The notes beneath the pieces are model-generated. The model worked only from the letters and a program-made list of their open reading frames with translations. It was not told where the DNA came from and searched no databases. A stretch of 64,000 nucleotides of DNA from Bog-877 sp050734135 (lineage in GTDB: Bacteria > Chloroflexota > Dormibacteria > Aeolococcales > Bog-877), in NCBI GenBank assembly GCA_050734135.1, contig JBOHUG010000010.1, forward strand, positions 1 through 64,000, read 5' to 3'. The translations under genes were made by a program, and so were the position numbers. Numbering within the stretch: position 1 is the first letter of the stretch; every line of letters starts with the position of its first letter. Below, piece after piece: positions 1-7,588 of this stretch.

Positions 1-78
1 CTGCTCCTGGCCGGGTGCCGCTTCGTGGACGGCCAGCTGCAACTCTCCCAACCTTCACCGGAGGAAGCTGCCGCCTGA
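1..78 (+). CDS. 3' end of an unidentified CDS (partial)
   Basis: An open frame runs from the window edge to a TGA at 76-78 and encodes 25 residues. It contains LLLAGC, which resembles a lipoprotein lipobox, followed by FVDGQLQLSQPSPEEAAA. If the cysteine is lipidated, the mature protein would be only about 20 residues, so the match may be chance inside a longer protein. The start lies outside the window and the family cannot be named. Confidence 0.35.
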   Translation: MLLAGCRFVDGQLQLSQPSPEEAAA

Positions 79-131
79 TTTGAACCTCCTGCCTGGATGG
101 CTTTTACACAACTCTTGACAACCGCTCATCC

Positions 132-410
132 TCACGGGGACGGTGTGCCCCTCGTCATCCTTAGTTGACGCATAGATCGTCCAGTAGGACCCCCACCTCC
201 GCAGCAGGGAGTTTGCGAGATATCAGGATCTCCGACGAGCGCCTGACCAGCTCGGCTGACAAAAGTCACGGAAGTCGTCCCGGCTCCCTGTACAGTCAGC
301 CCAGAAGTTGCGAAGGCGGTGGTCCCACCGGCAATTGCAAGCGCGATAAGCAGTGGGGCGGCAATGAAATGTCCCGAGTCGAGGTGCCAACGGACAATTC
401 TCCATTTCAT
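132..410 (-). CDS. small secreted or membrane-anchored hypothetical protein
   Basis: The 92-residue product has a basic N-terminus and a hydrophobic stretch at about residues 16-34 (IAAPLLIALAIAGGTTAFA), consistent with a signal peptide or membrane anchor. The rest is short, Gly/Thr/Ser-rich and has a CC pair near residue 68. A good ribosome site (AGAAGG, 7 nt before the ATG) supports translation from 410. It lies just downstream of the truncated PIN gene, in the same direction. I do not recognise the family. Confidence 0.4.
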   Translation of the reverse strand: MKWRIVRWHLDSGHFIAAPLLIALAIAGGTTAFATSGLTVQGAGTTSVTFVSRAGQALVGDPDISQTPCCGGGGPTGRSMRQLRMTRGTPSP

Positions 411-422
411 TCTGATACCTTC

Positions 423-707
423 TCAGCCCCGACTGGCCGCTACCCCTGCGTTCGGTAACCGTGGGCAACCTCGCCCTCGCCGAACCTTCATGGCAGGGCA
501 GACAACCTCAAGTGTACAGCGCTGCTTCGCTCGCAGAGCTGCGAACTTCGGCCGGCCCAGCACCGACGTCAGTTCCTCGACGAGCATCGGTGAGAGCACC
601 AGGGTCCAGGTCCCCGAGGACAGGCTTGCCACCAGCCTCCCGCAGACGCCGGATGGTGCCACGACCGCCGACACCAGCACGTTGGTGTCGACCACCGCGC
701 GCAGCAC
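423..707 (-). pseudogene. truncated PIN-domain toxin (VapC-like)
   Basis: The 94-residue product begins with the PIN-domain signature VVDTNVLVSAVV, whose first Asp is a metal ligand. It continues with LSPMLVEELTSVLGRPKF, as in the COG1569 family of putative toxins with RNase activity. Family members are usually about 130-145 residues and carry further acidic residues in the C-terminal half. Here the similarity ends after the RPKF segment and the tail is low-complexity, so the C-terminal half is missing. The GTG start directly abuts the TAA of the antitoxin gene, the normal toxin-antitoxin layout. It is probably an inactive toxin. Confidence 0.6.
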
Positions 708-995
708 TTACTGCGGTCGGGACCCGTCGCCGGGCTGCTCTTGCCGGTGCCCCCGCACCTCCGCCAGGGCTATCGCCGCGGCGTCGTCATCGGAAGGCTG
801 GTCAGTGCGCTGCGCCCAGCGCGACATCAGCCGACTCAGCTCCTCCCGCGCCTCCGCTGCTCGGCCGCCCTCGAGATATCCTCGGAGCGCCTCGGCGATC
901 ACCTCGCTCTCGGTCCGGTTGCTCGCGGTCGCGACGGCTTTGGTGGCGAGCCGGAGATCCGGGTCGAGGTAGACCGTGGTCTTACGTTTTGCCAT
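708..995 (-). CDS. ribbon-helix-helix antitoxin (VapB/CopG-like)
   Basis: This 95-residue protein opens with KRKTTVYLDPDLRLATKAVA and continues NRTESEVIAEALRGYL, the strand-helix-helix pattern of the CopG/Arc ribbon-helix-helix fold. Proteins of this family dimerise, bind operator DNA through the N-terminal strand and neutralise a partner toxin with the C-terminal tail. The gene stops one base before the GTG of the downstream PIN gene, so the pair was a VapBC-like operon. Because the toxin is truncated, this antitoxin may be an orphan. About 125 bp without a gene separate it from the integrative element. Confidence 0.65.
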   Translation of the reverse strand: MAKRKTTVYLDPDLRLATKAVATASNRTESEVIAEALRGYLEGGRAAEAREELSRLMSRWAQRTDQPSDDDAAAIALAEVRGHRQEQPGDGSRPQ

Positions 996-1121
996 CTTGC
1001 CAGTATGACGGCATGACGCGGTCTCGGCGCCATAGGGCCCTGGAGCACCCGAGGAAGCTGGCAGCGAGCTGAACCTTCCAGGGTCCAGCTCGAAATGGTC
1101 CGGCCCTCCCCTGCTCGCCCG

Positions 1122-1334
1122 TCAGCCGAGAATGGCGTCCACGCCCGCCACCGGTGGAGCATCGGAAAGGGCCATCGCGATCCGGCGCAGGGTCCTCGCC
1201 GCCACCGGCTTGCCGGCGAGCGCCGCGCTGATCGTGGGGGCGCTGAGCCGGGCCGCCCGGGCCAGATCCACCCCAGCCCAGCCGCGCCTGGCCAGCTCCA
1301 GTCGCAGGCGATCCCTGGCCAGCACCACGCTCAT
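1122..1334 (-). CDS. small XRE-type helix-turn-helix protein
   Basis: The 70-residue product contains a single helix-turn-helix, LARAARLSAPTISAALAGKP, followed by ARTLRRIAMALSDA, the XRE/Cro pattern. It is the last gene of the element operon, and its ATG overlaps the Rep stop codon (ATGA), so translation is coupled. It probably regulates copy number or the element operon, but no target site is visible. Element 2 has a protein with the same kind of HTH (47341-47652) directly after its excisionase-like gene, which suggests a conserved role in both elements. Confidence 0.65.
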   Translation of the reverse strand: MSVVLARDRLRLELARRGWAGVDLARAARLSAPTISAALAGKPVAARTLRRIAMALSDAPPVAGVDAILG

Positions 1335-2488
1335 CCAAACGCCCTCGCGGTGGCATCCGTCCGGCCGGTCAGCGGGGTCACCGGCAGACCCTCCTGCTCA
1401 GTTGGCGAAACGGCGGGCCTGAACAGCCGCTCGGGCCGCAGCAGCCTGCGCTTGCGCTGGACCAAGTCCTGAAACTTCAGCCGCCGGTGGGCCAGGTGCT
1501 GCCCCGAGATCGCTGCCAGCCAGCGCATCGCCGGCTCCAGCTGGTCTTCCGGGCTGAGCGCCGCCAGGGCGCTGGCGTAGCCCAGGAAACCCGCCAGCAA
1601 CTGCTCAGTGGTGGCGACCCCGATCCTCCCTCGTACCAGCGGCGTGGCCCCGCCCGAAAGCGGCGCGCGCCGCAGCAGCGCCCACTCCTCGCTCTCCGGC
1701 CAGCGGGAGCGGTTCCGGTCCTCGATCTCGACCCTCAGCGAAACCCAGCGGGTCCCGTACTCCCAGAGAATCCGGGCCCCTTGCACAGCCTCTTCCAGCG
1801 AGTTGACGCCGAGCCGACGCAGGGCACCGCGCCGGAACTGCAGCTCCAGGCGCCAGACCGGACGGCTCTCGTCGCTGCCCCGCCAGACCTCCTCCATCCA
1901 AAGCTTGCCCTGGGTGCGGATCTCCTCGGTCTTGTCGTAGAGACGGCAGACCACATCGCCCTTGCCGAAGGTGAAGCCGGTGAAGCGGCGGCCGGCGGAG
2001 TGGGACTGGCTGAGGGTCTCAAACTCGCTGCGCCGTAGCGCCCGGGAGACGAAATGGTCCATGTCTGAGCGGCGGGGCAGCCAGCCCTGAAAATCGGCAT
2101 AGAGGTCGATGCGGCTGGCGAGCAGCCTGACTTGCCCCTCGATGAGACAGTCGGCAAGCCAGCTCTGCACGGCCCCAACCGCTCGCTCAACACCCTCGGC
2201 GTGCAGGTAGGCAGAGTGCCACTGCAGGAAGACAGGGGGAAACGGAGCGGAGGCGCCGGTCATCACCTCCAAGCGCGCCGAACTGAGCCAGACCGGGAAG
2301 CCGTGCCAGCCGTGGGACCGGACCAGGAACTCCGGCCACCCCTCCCCGAGCTGCACCACCCGGGCCTGCTCCGTGTCCGTATCCCGAAGGGCGACCAGCT
2401 GCGCCAGGGCCCCCTGACGGACCACCCCCTCGACGGCGGCGTGCAGGGTGTCGATCCCGGACGCGACCACCCGGATTTGGGCGGTCAC
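1331..2488 (-). CDS. Rep_trans-type replication initiator / relaxase-like protein
   Basis: This 385-residue protein has the three signatures of the pT181 Rep / NicK (Rep_trans) family: RIDLYADFQG near residue 126, CRLYDKTEEI near 181 and WRLELQFRR near 212. In this family a tyrosine nicks one strand at the origin, with acidic residues coordinating metal; Tyr184 is the best visible candidate. Integrative elements use such proteins to replicate the excised circle by a rolling-circle mechanism. The GTG start overlaps the stop of the FtsK-like gene (GTGA) and the stop overlaps the next ATG, so the gene sits in a tightly coupled operon. The exact catalytic tyrosine is an inference. Confidence 0.7.
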   Translation of the reverse strand: MTAQIRVVASGIDTLHAAVEGVVRQGALAQLVALRDTDTEQARVVQLGEGWPEFLVRSHGWHGFPVWLSSARLEVMTGASAPFPPVFLQWHSAYLHAEGVERAVGAVQSWLADCLIEGQVRLLASRIDLYADFQGWLPRRSDMDHFVSRALRRSEFETLSQSHSAGRRFTGFTFGKGDVVCRLYDKTEEIRTQGKLWMEEVWRGSDESRPVWRLELQFRRGALRRLGVNSLEEAVQGARILWEYGTRWVSLRVEIEDRNRSRWPESEEWALLRRAPLSGGATPLVRGRIGVATTEQLLAGFLGYASALAALSPEDQLEPAMRWLAAISGQHLAHRRLKFQDLVQRKRRLLRPERLFRPAVSPTEQEGLPVTPLTGRTDATARAFG

Positions 2489-3942
2489 GGACGTGCTCCC
2501 ACGGACTGAGCGACGGTATTTTGCGCCTCCCGTGTTACAAGCCTGGGAGGCGCCGGGGATCCCCAGCGGGCCTGGATCCTGGCCCTACTCTCCTCCCTGC
2601 CGCAGGCGACCGCCTGGAACTCGGTCAGCTCGGAGCGCGCGCAGAGCGCCCGCCCAGGCTGGGGCGGAAGCCGGGCCGCCAGGGCGCTCTCGCAGAGGAT
2701 CCAGCTGTTCAGCTCCGAGCGGACCCGAAAGGCGACCGTGCCGCCCAGGTTGGCCTTGAGCTGGCCCGGCACCGCCTCGGCGTCCGGCCTCTGGGTGGCC
2801 AAGAGCAGGTGGACCCCGGCCGCCCTGCCCACGCGGGCGATCGAGCCGAGCCGCCCTGCCACCGCCTGCTGGGCGGTTCGGGCGGATCGGTCTGCTCCCA
2901 GCTGCGAGCAGGTGGCCTCCGCCAGCTCGTCGACCACGACCAGGAGCCTGGGCCAGGGGGCCGGGTCTCCCCGCAGGACCGCCAGGGAGAAGAGGTCCGC
3001 CACCCCGGCTTCTCTGAGCTGGGCCAGCCGCCGGGCCAGCTCGGAGCAGACCTCGCCGAGCAGCTCGACCGCCCCCTCCACCGAGTCCGCCAGCGGCGCG
3101 TAGGCGTGGGGCCATTGGGCAAGAGGGGCCAGCTCGCAGCCGCCCTTGAGGTCGATGGCGCAGAGCTGGAGCTCCTCCGGCCCGTACTCGAGAGCCAGGC
3201 CGGTGCAGGCCTGGGTCAGGAAGACACTCTTGCCGCCCCCGGTCATGCCCCCCACCAGGAGGTGCGCGCAGTCGTCAAGGTCGACCCAGAGCGGTCCCCG
3301 GCGGGAGATCCCGAGCCCCACCCAGAGACCCCAGCCGGAAGGACGGGTCCGGTAGAAGTCGTCGAAACCCACCAGCTCGGGAATGGCCCCCCAGTCCAGT
3401 TCGACCCGGGCCAGGCCTGACTGGTCCCGAACCTGGCAGCGGCAGCCCAGATGGGACTCGATCGCCGGGGCCAGGGCCCTGACCTTCTCTGGCGTGACGC
3501 CCAGAGGCAGCCGCCAGAGCGTGGTGTTCCGCTCCCCCTCATTCAGCTCCCGCCCGACCATCCGAGGGACCTCCAGCCGGCCGTCTTTGGTCGGTCTGGC
3601 GCAGCCGAGGCCCGCCAGCGCAGCCCGCAGCCTGCGGACCGGGGACCGCCGTTCCGCCCAGCGGTGCCTCCAGAGCATGCCGATGCCGCCCAGAGCCATG
3701 AGGTACAGTCCCAGGTCCGCCCAGGGCGGCAGCTCCATGGACGCCGCCAGCCCCAGGGCCGCGGCCCACAGCCACGGCCTGCCGGCCAGGGCCACGGCAG
3801 AGCCGAGCCAGGACCTCCCCTCCCCGCGACCCCTGAACATCGTCGACCCCCAGAGCAGGGTGCCGCCCCCGGCGGCCAGCGCGACCCCCAGGAAGAGGGT
3901 CGCGCTGAGCCAGCTCCAACCGATGGCGGCGAGGTCCGTCAC
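2485..3942 (-). CDS. FtsK/SpoIIIE-family DNA translocase (TraSA-like transfer protein)
   Basis: The 485-residue protein has hydrophobic N-terminal segments at about 10-30, 50-66 and 75-92, and then an FtsK-type motor domain. Walker A is GGMTGGGKSV (231-240), Walker B is LLVVVDELAEA (333-343), and an ATQRPDAEAVPGQLKANL segment matches the FtsK/TraB sensor region. It lacks the long linker and gamma domain of chromosomal FtsK, as in the main transfer protein of actinomycete integrative conjugative elements. Such proteins form a membrane hexamer that pumps double-stranded DNA between cells. The GTG start overlaps the ssb stop (GTGA). Confidence 0.82.
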   Translation of the reverse strand: MTDLAAIGWSWLSATLFLGVALAAGGGTLLWGSTMFRGRGEGRSWLGSAVALAGRPWLWAAALGLAASMELPPWADLGLYLMALGGIGMLWRHRWAERRSPVRRLRAALAGLGCARPTKDGRLEVPRMVGRELNEGERNTTLWRLPLGVTPEKVRALAPAIESHLGCRCQVRDQSGLARVELDWGAIPELVGFDDFYRTRPSGWGLWVGLGISRRGPLWVDLDDCAHLLVGGMTGGGKSVFLTQACTGLALEYGPEELQLCAIDLKGGCELAPLAQWPHAYAPLADSVEGAVELLGEVCSELARRLAQLREAGVADLFSLAVLRGDPAPWPRLLVVVDELAEATCSQLGADRSARTAQQAVAGRLGSIARVGRAAGVHLLLATQRPDAEAVPGQLKANLGGTVAFRVRSELNSWILCESALAARLPPQPGRALCARSELTEFQAVACGREESRARIQARWGSPAPPRLVTREAQNTVAQSVGARP

Positions 3943-4319
3943 CGCCGGCTCCGCTCCGGCTTGGCGGGCGCCGCCTCCACCGGGACGTCCTCAGCCTTTG
4001 GGGCGGAGAGATAGGTGATCGCGTCCGCGACCACCACCATCCTGAGCTGCCCTCCCCTCTCCTTGCCGTCAGGGTTGTAGAAGCTGCCCCGCAGATGCCC
4101 GGTGACCGCCACCCGGGAGCCCTTGCCGTTGAAGCGGACCAGGTTGCGGGCCTGGACGCCCCAGGTCTCCACCCTCACCCAGTCCGGCTCCTGGTGCCGG
4201 TCCCGGCGGCGCACCGCGAAGAGAAAGCTGGCCTTGGTCTGCGGGCCCTTGGGGCTGGCTGGGAACTCGTCGACCTTCACCGGCGACGCCACCACTCCGA
4301 TCAGCTGAACCTGGTTCAT
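3939..4319 (-). CDS. ssb: single-stranded DNA-binding protein of the element
   Basis: The 126-residue product starts MNQVQLIGVVASPVKVDEF and carries the OB-fold pattern of SSB, including WVRVETWGVQARNLVRF and KGSRVAVTGHLRGSFYN. It protects single-stranded DNA, here probably during element replication or transfer. An upstream in-frame start at 4406 exists, but GGGAGGTGG just before the ATG at 4319 fixes the start there. The C-terminus (KPERSRR) lacks the acidic DDDIPF tail that chromosomal SSB uses to recruit partners, so this is a specialised element copy. It overlaps both neighbours by 4 nt. Confidence 0.78.
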   Translation of the reverse strand: MNQVQLIGVVASPVKVDEFPASPKGPQTKASFLFAVRRRDRHQEPDWVRVETWGVQARNLVRFNGKGSRVAVTGHLRGSFYNPDGKERGGQLRMVVVADAITYLSAPKAEDVPVEAAPAKPERSRR

Positions 4320-4582
4320 CGCTCCACCTCCCGATCTCCAAACTGGTCCCGGCCGCACAGTCCACCGGGCCCGGCCGCTTTCATCTCGCCCAGGCAGTGG
4401 CGACATCGCTCTGCTCGCTCCAAACCTCCTTCCCGGTGACTGGCGCCCCCAGCGCCCCGCCCGCTCCCGCGCTGATCGCCTTCGGCCAGCAGCCGCCAGA
4501 CGCAGCCCGAGTACTCCTCCACCTCGACTCGCCCTTGCTCCACTTCCACCTCGCCCTCCCGGTTTCCTGCCGATTTAGTCAT
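4316..4582 (-). CDS. small cysteine-containing hypothetical protein
   Basis: This 88-residue protein is the first gene after the element's main promoter. Its stop overlaps the ssb ATG (ATGA) and its ATG lies about 20 nt downstream of the -10 box. It has an acidic N-terminal stretch (EGEVEVEQGRVEVEE) and four cysteines, including CRHC and a later GGLCG, so a zinc-binding site is possible. I do not recognise the family. The overlap and the promoter make a real gene likely, and a role in transfer or replication follows only from context. Confidence 0.5.
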   Translation of the reverse strand: MTKSAGNREGEVEVEQGRVEVEEYSGCVWRLLAEGDQRGSGRGAGGASHREGGLERAERCRHCLGEMKAAGPGGLCGRDQFGDREVER

Positions 4583-4590
4583 CCGGCTGG

Positions 4591-4607
4591 ATTGGTCCGT
4601 ACCAGTA
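4591..4607. promoter_or_regulatory. candidate GntR operator 1 (transfer operon)
   Basis: The plus strand reads ATTGGTCCGTACCAGTA, an imperfect inverted repeat of the TGG-N6-CCA kind. A copy identical at 16 of 17 positions lies at the start of the gntR gene (5409-5425, minus strand). This copy overlaps the -10 box of the transfer operon, so bound protein would block transcription. Confidence 0.65.
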
Positions 4608-4632
4608 TAGCCGTAGGTGTCGGGCTTGTCAA
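4604..4632 (-). promoter_or_regulatory. sigma70-like promoter of the element transfer/replication operon
   Basis: On the minus strand, TTGACA (4627-4632) is followed after exactly 17 bp by TATACT (4604-4609), close to the ideal consensus. It reads into the gene starting at 4582 and the coupled genes behind it. The GntR operator lies on and just after the -10 box. Confidence 0.75.
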
Positions 4633-4646
4633 GAGGTCCCGGAGAA

Positions 4647-5417
4647 TCAGGCGGGGAGCTGCTCCTGGTTGATCCGGAACCTGCTCCGGTCCGCCGCGGC
4701 GACTACCGTGCCAGCCGCCTCCACCCCGGTCTGGGAGCGCCACTGCCGGGTCACCTGGAGGACGGGGACACCCTGGCCGACCCGGAGAGCCTCACGCTCG
4801 TCCGGGCTGGGCATCCGCGCTTCGATCAGATCCGTGTATCCGATCACGCCCAAGCGCTCCAGCTCCGGCGGGACTCCCATGGCACCGGGAAGGAAGCTGG
4901 ATGCGGCCGGGAGGTGGCTCGGCGCCGGCCGGCGAACGGGCTCGGGGCGGACCACTGAGACCTGGGCCAGCATCCCAGCCCCCTCGCTCGACCTGACCGT
5001 CCCCGACCACCGCGCGACAGGCCTTCCCGGATTCACCTCTAGGTATGCCGCGATGTCGGCGTCCGCGTACTCCACGTGGAAGTCCGAGCTGGGCTCGGAA
5101 GCCAGCCGAAACGGGCGCTCTCCCGGAACCCTTGGACCAACTCCTAGGTCCAGCTCCGACAGCTCCGGGCGCTCCCGCACGAAGACCCCCGCGCCCTGCT
5201 CCGGCGTCACCAGCCCGTCCGCCACCAGCGCCCCAAGAGCCGAGCGCACGGTGGTCCGGGTGACCGAGTACTGGACCATCAGCTTGCGCTCCGACGGCAG
5301 CTGGACCCCGGGACCAAAGCGCCCCTGCTCGATCGCCTGGCGCAGCCGTGCCGCCAGCTGGCGGTAGAGCGGAGCGGGCAACCCCGGATCAAGAGCATCG
5401 GCGGGCAGTACTGGCAC
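4647..5417 (-). CDS. GntR/HutC-family repressor (KorSA-like)
   Basis: The 256-residue protein has an N-terminal GntR winged helix (residues about 15-85: PLYRQLAARLRQAIEQGRF, then LPSERKLMVQYSVTRTTVRS and the wing GAGVFVRERP). A C-terminal UTRA-type effector domain contains GYTDLIEARMPSPDEREALR and VLQVTRQW. In actinomycete integrative elements, KorSA proteins of this family repress transfer genes and their own promoter. The presence of the same 17-bp motif at its own start and at the transfer promoter supports that role. The GTG start lies inside the operator and no ribosome site precedes it; a TAGTAT box 6 nt upstream suggests a leaderless transcript. Confidence 0.8.
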   Translation of the reverse strand: MPVLPADALDPGLPAPLYRQLAARLRQAIEQGRFGPGVQLPSERKLMVQYSVTRTTVRSALGALVADGLVTPEQGAGVFVRERPELSELDLGVGPRVPGERPFRLASEPSSDFHVEYADADIAAYLEVNPGRPVARWSGTVRSSEGAGMLAQVSVVRPEPVRRPAPSHLPAASSFLPGAMGVPPELERLGVIGYTDLIEARMPSPDEREALRVGQGVPVLQVTRQWRSQTGVEAAGTVVAAADRSRFRINQEQLPA

Positions 5418-5425
5418 GGACCAAT
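5409..5425. promoter_or_regulatory. candidate GntR operator 2 (autoregulation)
   Basis: The minus strand reads ATTGGTCCGTGCCAGTA, differing from operator 1 at one position. It covers the GTG start codon of the gntR gene, so the regulator would bind at its own transcription start. Confidence 0.6.
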
Positions 5426-5499
5426 ACTACCGGATGAGCTCACCGAGAGGCGCGGCCGGGCAGTGAGCAGGCGACCCATGGCGCGCCGGTACGTCGCCC

Positions 5500-6555
5500 T
5501 CAGCTGGGCTGGTCTCGGGCCATCAACACCCGGGCCATGGCGTCGTAGGCGTCGTTGGGCGAGAGGTGACTGTACACCTGCTGGATCATGGTGAGCGAGG
5601 TGTGCCCGACGATGTCGGCCAACTGCACTGGGTTCATCCCCTGGGCCAACGCCCAGGTGACGAAGCTATGCCGGAACAGGTGGGGGTGGACACGCTGGGG
5701 GATGCCTGAGCGCTGGCCGAGGCCCCGGACCAGCTGCTGCACCCCGGATGGGGTGAGCGGCTCGTAACCACCGGTCTCGCGGCTGCGGCGGAGCCCTAGG
5801 AAGAGCCGGTTGCTGCCCGAGTCCTTGGGCCGGGTTTGCCTCAGGTAGCGCTCCACCCGGTGCGCCAGCCGGGGCATAAGCGGCACCTGGCGCTCCCGGC
5901 CACCTTTGCCCCGCAGCCGCAGGTACGCCCCCCGGGTCCGGGTCAGCAGGTCACCGGTGCGCAGACCCACCAACTCCCCGACCCGCATCCCGGTGTCTGC
6001 GAGCAGCCGGACGATCAGCCGGTCGCGCTCTGAGACCGCTGCCCCCTCCATCGCCTCGATCTGCTCCCGGCTCAGTACCTCAGGCAGGCTCCTGGGCCGG
6101 CTCGGCAGCGCCACCCGGGCGTTGTCCGCCACCGCCTCGCCCTCGGCCTTCGCCCACTTGAGGAACTGGTTCACCGCCCGCAGGTAGGTGTGGACTGAGT
6201 GCCGCGACAGCGGCCCTCGGCGACCACCCACGTCGAGGAGCTCGACGGCGAGACGCTCCAGGCTCCGGCCCGTCACCTGCGATGGCGTCGCTAGGGACTC
6301 ACGAGCAGCCCAGGGAAGGAAGACATGGCGGAGGGGGAAGCCGTAGCTGTTGGACAGCGTCGCCAGCGAGAGTCCCCGGGCACGGCACGACGTGAGGTAG
6401 TCCTCGACGGAGCGTTCGAGCGCGGTCGGAGCGGTGCCGTAGGCAGGAACCACTGCCCGGACGGGCCTCTGCCTGGTCGGCCGCGAAGACTCCGTCAGAG
6501 CTCTTCCCTCCTTACAGGCTACTAGCCGCAAAGCCTCTTCGACAGAGCGCTTCAC
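5500..6555 (-). CDS. tyrosine site-specific integrase of element 1
   Basis: This XerC/D-like recombinase of up to 351 residues has a core-binding domain (about 45-140) and a catalytic domain with the expected residues: Arg in TGMRVGEL (191), HLFRH (292-296), His in GHTS (318) and the nucleophile Tyr in QQVYSHL (328). It would cut and join at the tRNA-Thr 3' end for integration and excision. The GTG start at 6555 has no ribosome site. A strong AAGGAGG lies inside the frame, 8 nt before a CTG at 6496-6498, which may be the real start. The protein is clearly related to the integrase of element 2 over most of its length. Confidence 0.85.
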   Translation of the reverse strand: MKRSVEEALRLVACKEGRALTESSRPTRQRPVRAVVPAYGTAPTALERSVEDYLTSCRARGLSLATLSNSYGFPLRHVFLPWAARESLATPSQVTGRSLERLAVELLDVGGRRGPLSRHSVHTYLRAVNQFLKWAKAEGEAVADNARVALPSRPRSLPEVLSREQIEAMEGAAVSERDRLIVRLLADTGMRVGELVGLRTGDLLTRTRGAYLRLRGKGGRERQVPLMPRLAHRVERYLRQTRPKDSGSNRLFLGLRRSRETGGYEPLTPSGVQQLVRGLGQRSGIPQRVHPHLFRHSFVTWALAQGMNPVQLADIVGHTSLTMIQQVYSHLSPNDAYDAMARVLMARDQPS

Positions 6556-6596
6556 ATGCGGATATTCAGCCCAGTTTACAGCTCTTCTCTCTCTAA

Positions 6597-6645
6597 CCGC
6601 AAGTCCTCGAAGGCGCCCTAAATGAACTCAAAACTGGACTTGCGG
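6597..6645. repeat. 10-bp inverted repeat next to the tRNA-Thr 3' end
   Basis: CCGCAAGTCC at 6597-6606 and its reverse complement GGACTTGCGG at 6636-6645 are separated by 29 bp. The second arm touches the discriminator base of the tRNA. It overlaps a possible -35 (TTGCGG) of the integrase promoter, whose -10 would be TAAACT. This placement fits integrase or excisionase binding sites. Confidence 0.5.
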
Positions 6646-6717
6646 AGCCCAGGGCGGGGATTGAACCCGCGACCTCTTCCTTACCAAGGAAGCGCTCTAC
6701 CACTGAGCTACCTGGGC
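6646..6717 (-). tRNA. tRNA-Thr (GGT anticodon)
   Basis: The minus strand folds into a normal cloverleaf with acceptor stem GCCCAGG/CCTGGGC, D-arm AGCTCAGTGGTAGAGC, an anticodon loop TTGGTAA reading GGT, and T-loop TTCAATC. The 3' CCA is not encoded. It is the presumed attachment site of element 1. Confidence 0.93.
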
Positions 6718-6991
6718 ATGTGATCGCCGGCACAGAATACGAACCTCGGCCACCCCTCTGCCCTCCGGTTGGGGCAGAGCCCAGGTCCTGGCCCAGGCCG
6801 GCACCCGGTCGCTGTTCCGAGACCCTAAGGGGATCGTCTCAGGGTCCCCACAGTACGAATATCTCTTTGGGCCCCACGTGCCCCACCGTCGGTCTCGGCC
6901 GACGAAGTTGAACTGGCCGGATACTTCACCCGCGCGACCCTGGTCGAGGAGACCGGGTCAGCTCCCTGCATCCCCCGCTGGGAATGCGAAG

Positions 6992-7588
6992 TTACTGCCC
7001 GACCCGGCCGTCGATGCACTCTCGGAGGAGGTCGGCGTGACCGCAGTGCCGGGCGTACTCCTCGATCATGTGAGTGAGCACCTCACGTAACTGAAGGGTG
7101 TCCCCACCCGGACGCCGTCCCAGGGTGCCAATATCGCTCGTATTCACGACGATCTGCTCAGCCGCGGCCACTTCGCCGCGCCACGTCCCCCACGCCTCAG
7201 CAACGACGGTTGGGTCCGCCACAGCACCACTCCAGGCGTCATCCCGGCCGTCTCCGGCGGGAAACAGCTTCGGGTAGTCCTGACTGGACATGACGCACCT
7301 GAACCAGTATCGCTCGACCTCCGCCATGTGCCGGATCAGTCCAAGCAAGGACATCGTGGAAGGTGGTACGGAGCGGCGAGCCATCTGCTCGGCGTCCAGG
7401 TCCGCGCATTTCATCTCAAGGGTGAGCCGGTAAGCCCGCAGATACTCCACCAGCGTGGCCTGTTCGTCCCGCAGTTGAACACCGGTATCGCGGGGATCGT
7501 CGTCTGGGTCTAGCCACATGTCCTGATACACCGTGGAAGCCGTCCACCGAGCCGGTGGCATAGCCCGGGCAGGTTCCTCAGAGGTCAC
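6992..7588 (-). CDS. DinB-family (DUF664) protein
   Basis: The 198-residue protein matches the DinB/DUF664 four-helix bundle: LLGLIRHMAEVERYWF in the middle and LTHMIEEYARHCGHADLLRE near the C-terminus supply the conserved metal-binding histidines. DUF664 proteins in high-GC Gram-positives are often annotated as mycothiol-dependent or metal-dependent enzymes acting on small thiols or xenobiotics, but the substrate is rarely known. The protein ends with RECIDGRVGQ. It stands alone between tRNA-Thr and the YCII pseudogene, with no operon partner. Confidence 0.75.
   Translation of the reverse strand: MTSEEPARAMPPARWTASTVYQDMWLDPDDDPRDTGVQLRDEQATLVEYLRAYRLTLEMKCADLDAEQMARRSVPPSTMSLLGLIRHMAEVERYWFRCVMSSQDYPKLFPAGDGRDDAWSGAVADPTVVAEAWGTWRGEVAAAEQIVVNTSDIGTLGRRPGGDTLQLREVLTHMIEEYARHCGHADLLRECIDGRVGQ

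Larger units (their letters stand above)
1122..6645 (-). mobile_element. AICE-like integrative element at tRNA-Thr(GGT), left end not found
   Basis: All genes lie on the minus strand: integrase next to the tRNA, GntR regulator, small protein, SSB, FtsK-like translocase, Rep and small HTH protein. This combination of tyrosine integrase, Rep, FtsK-type translocase and KorSA-like GntR regulator is characteristic of actinomycete integrative conjugative elements, which move double-stranded DNA. The tRNA-Thr gene sits 90 bp upstream of the integrase, as expected for integration at the tRNA 3' end. I searched 1-1121 by eye for a copy of the tRNA 3' end and found none, so the far junction is probably outside the window or diverged. 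The coordinates given cover the recognisable gene module only. Confidence 0.65.

Noticed and set aside
2521..3420. Plus-strand 299-residue ORF opposite the FtsK-like gene
   Set aside because: Shadow of the translocase; the minus-strand motifs (Walker A and B) are decisive.
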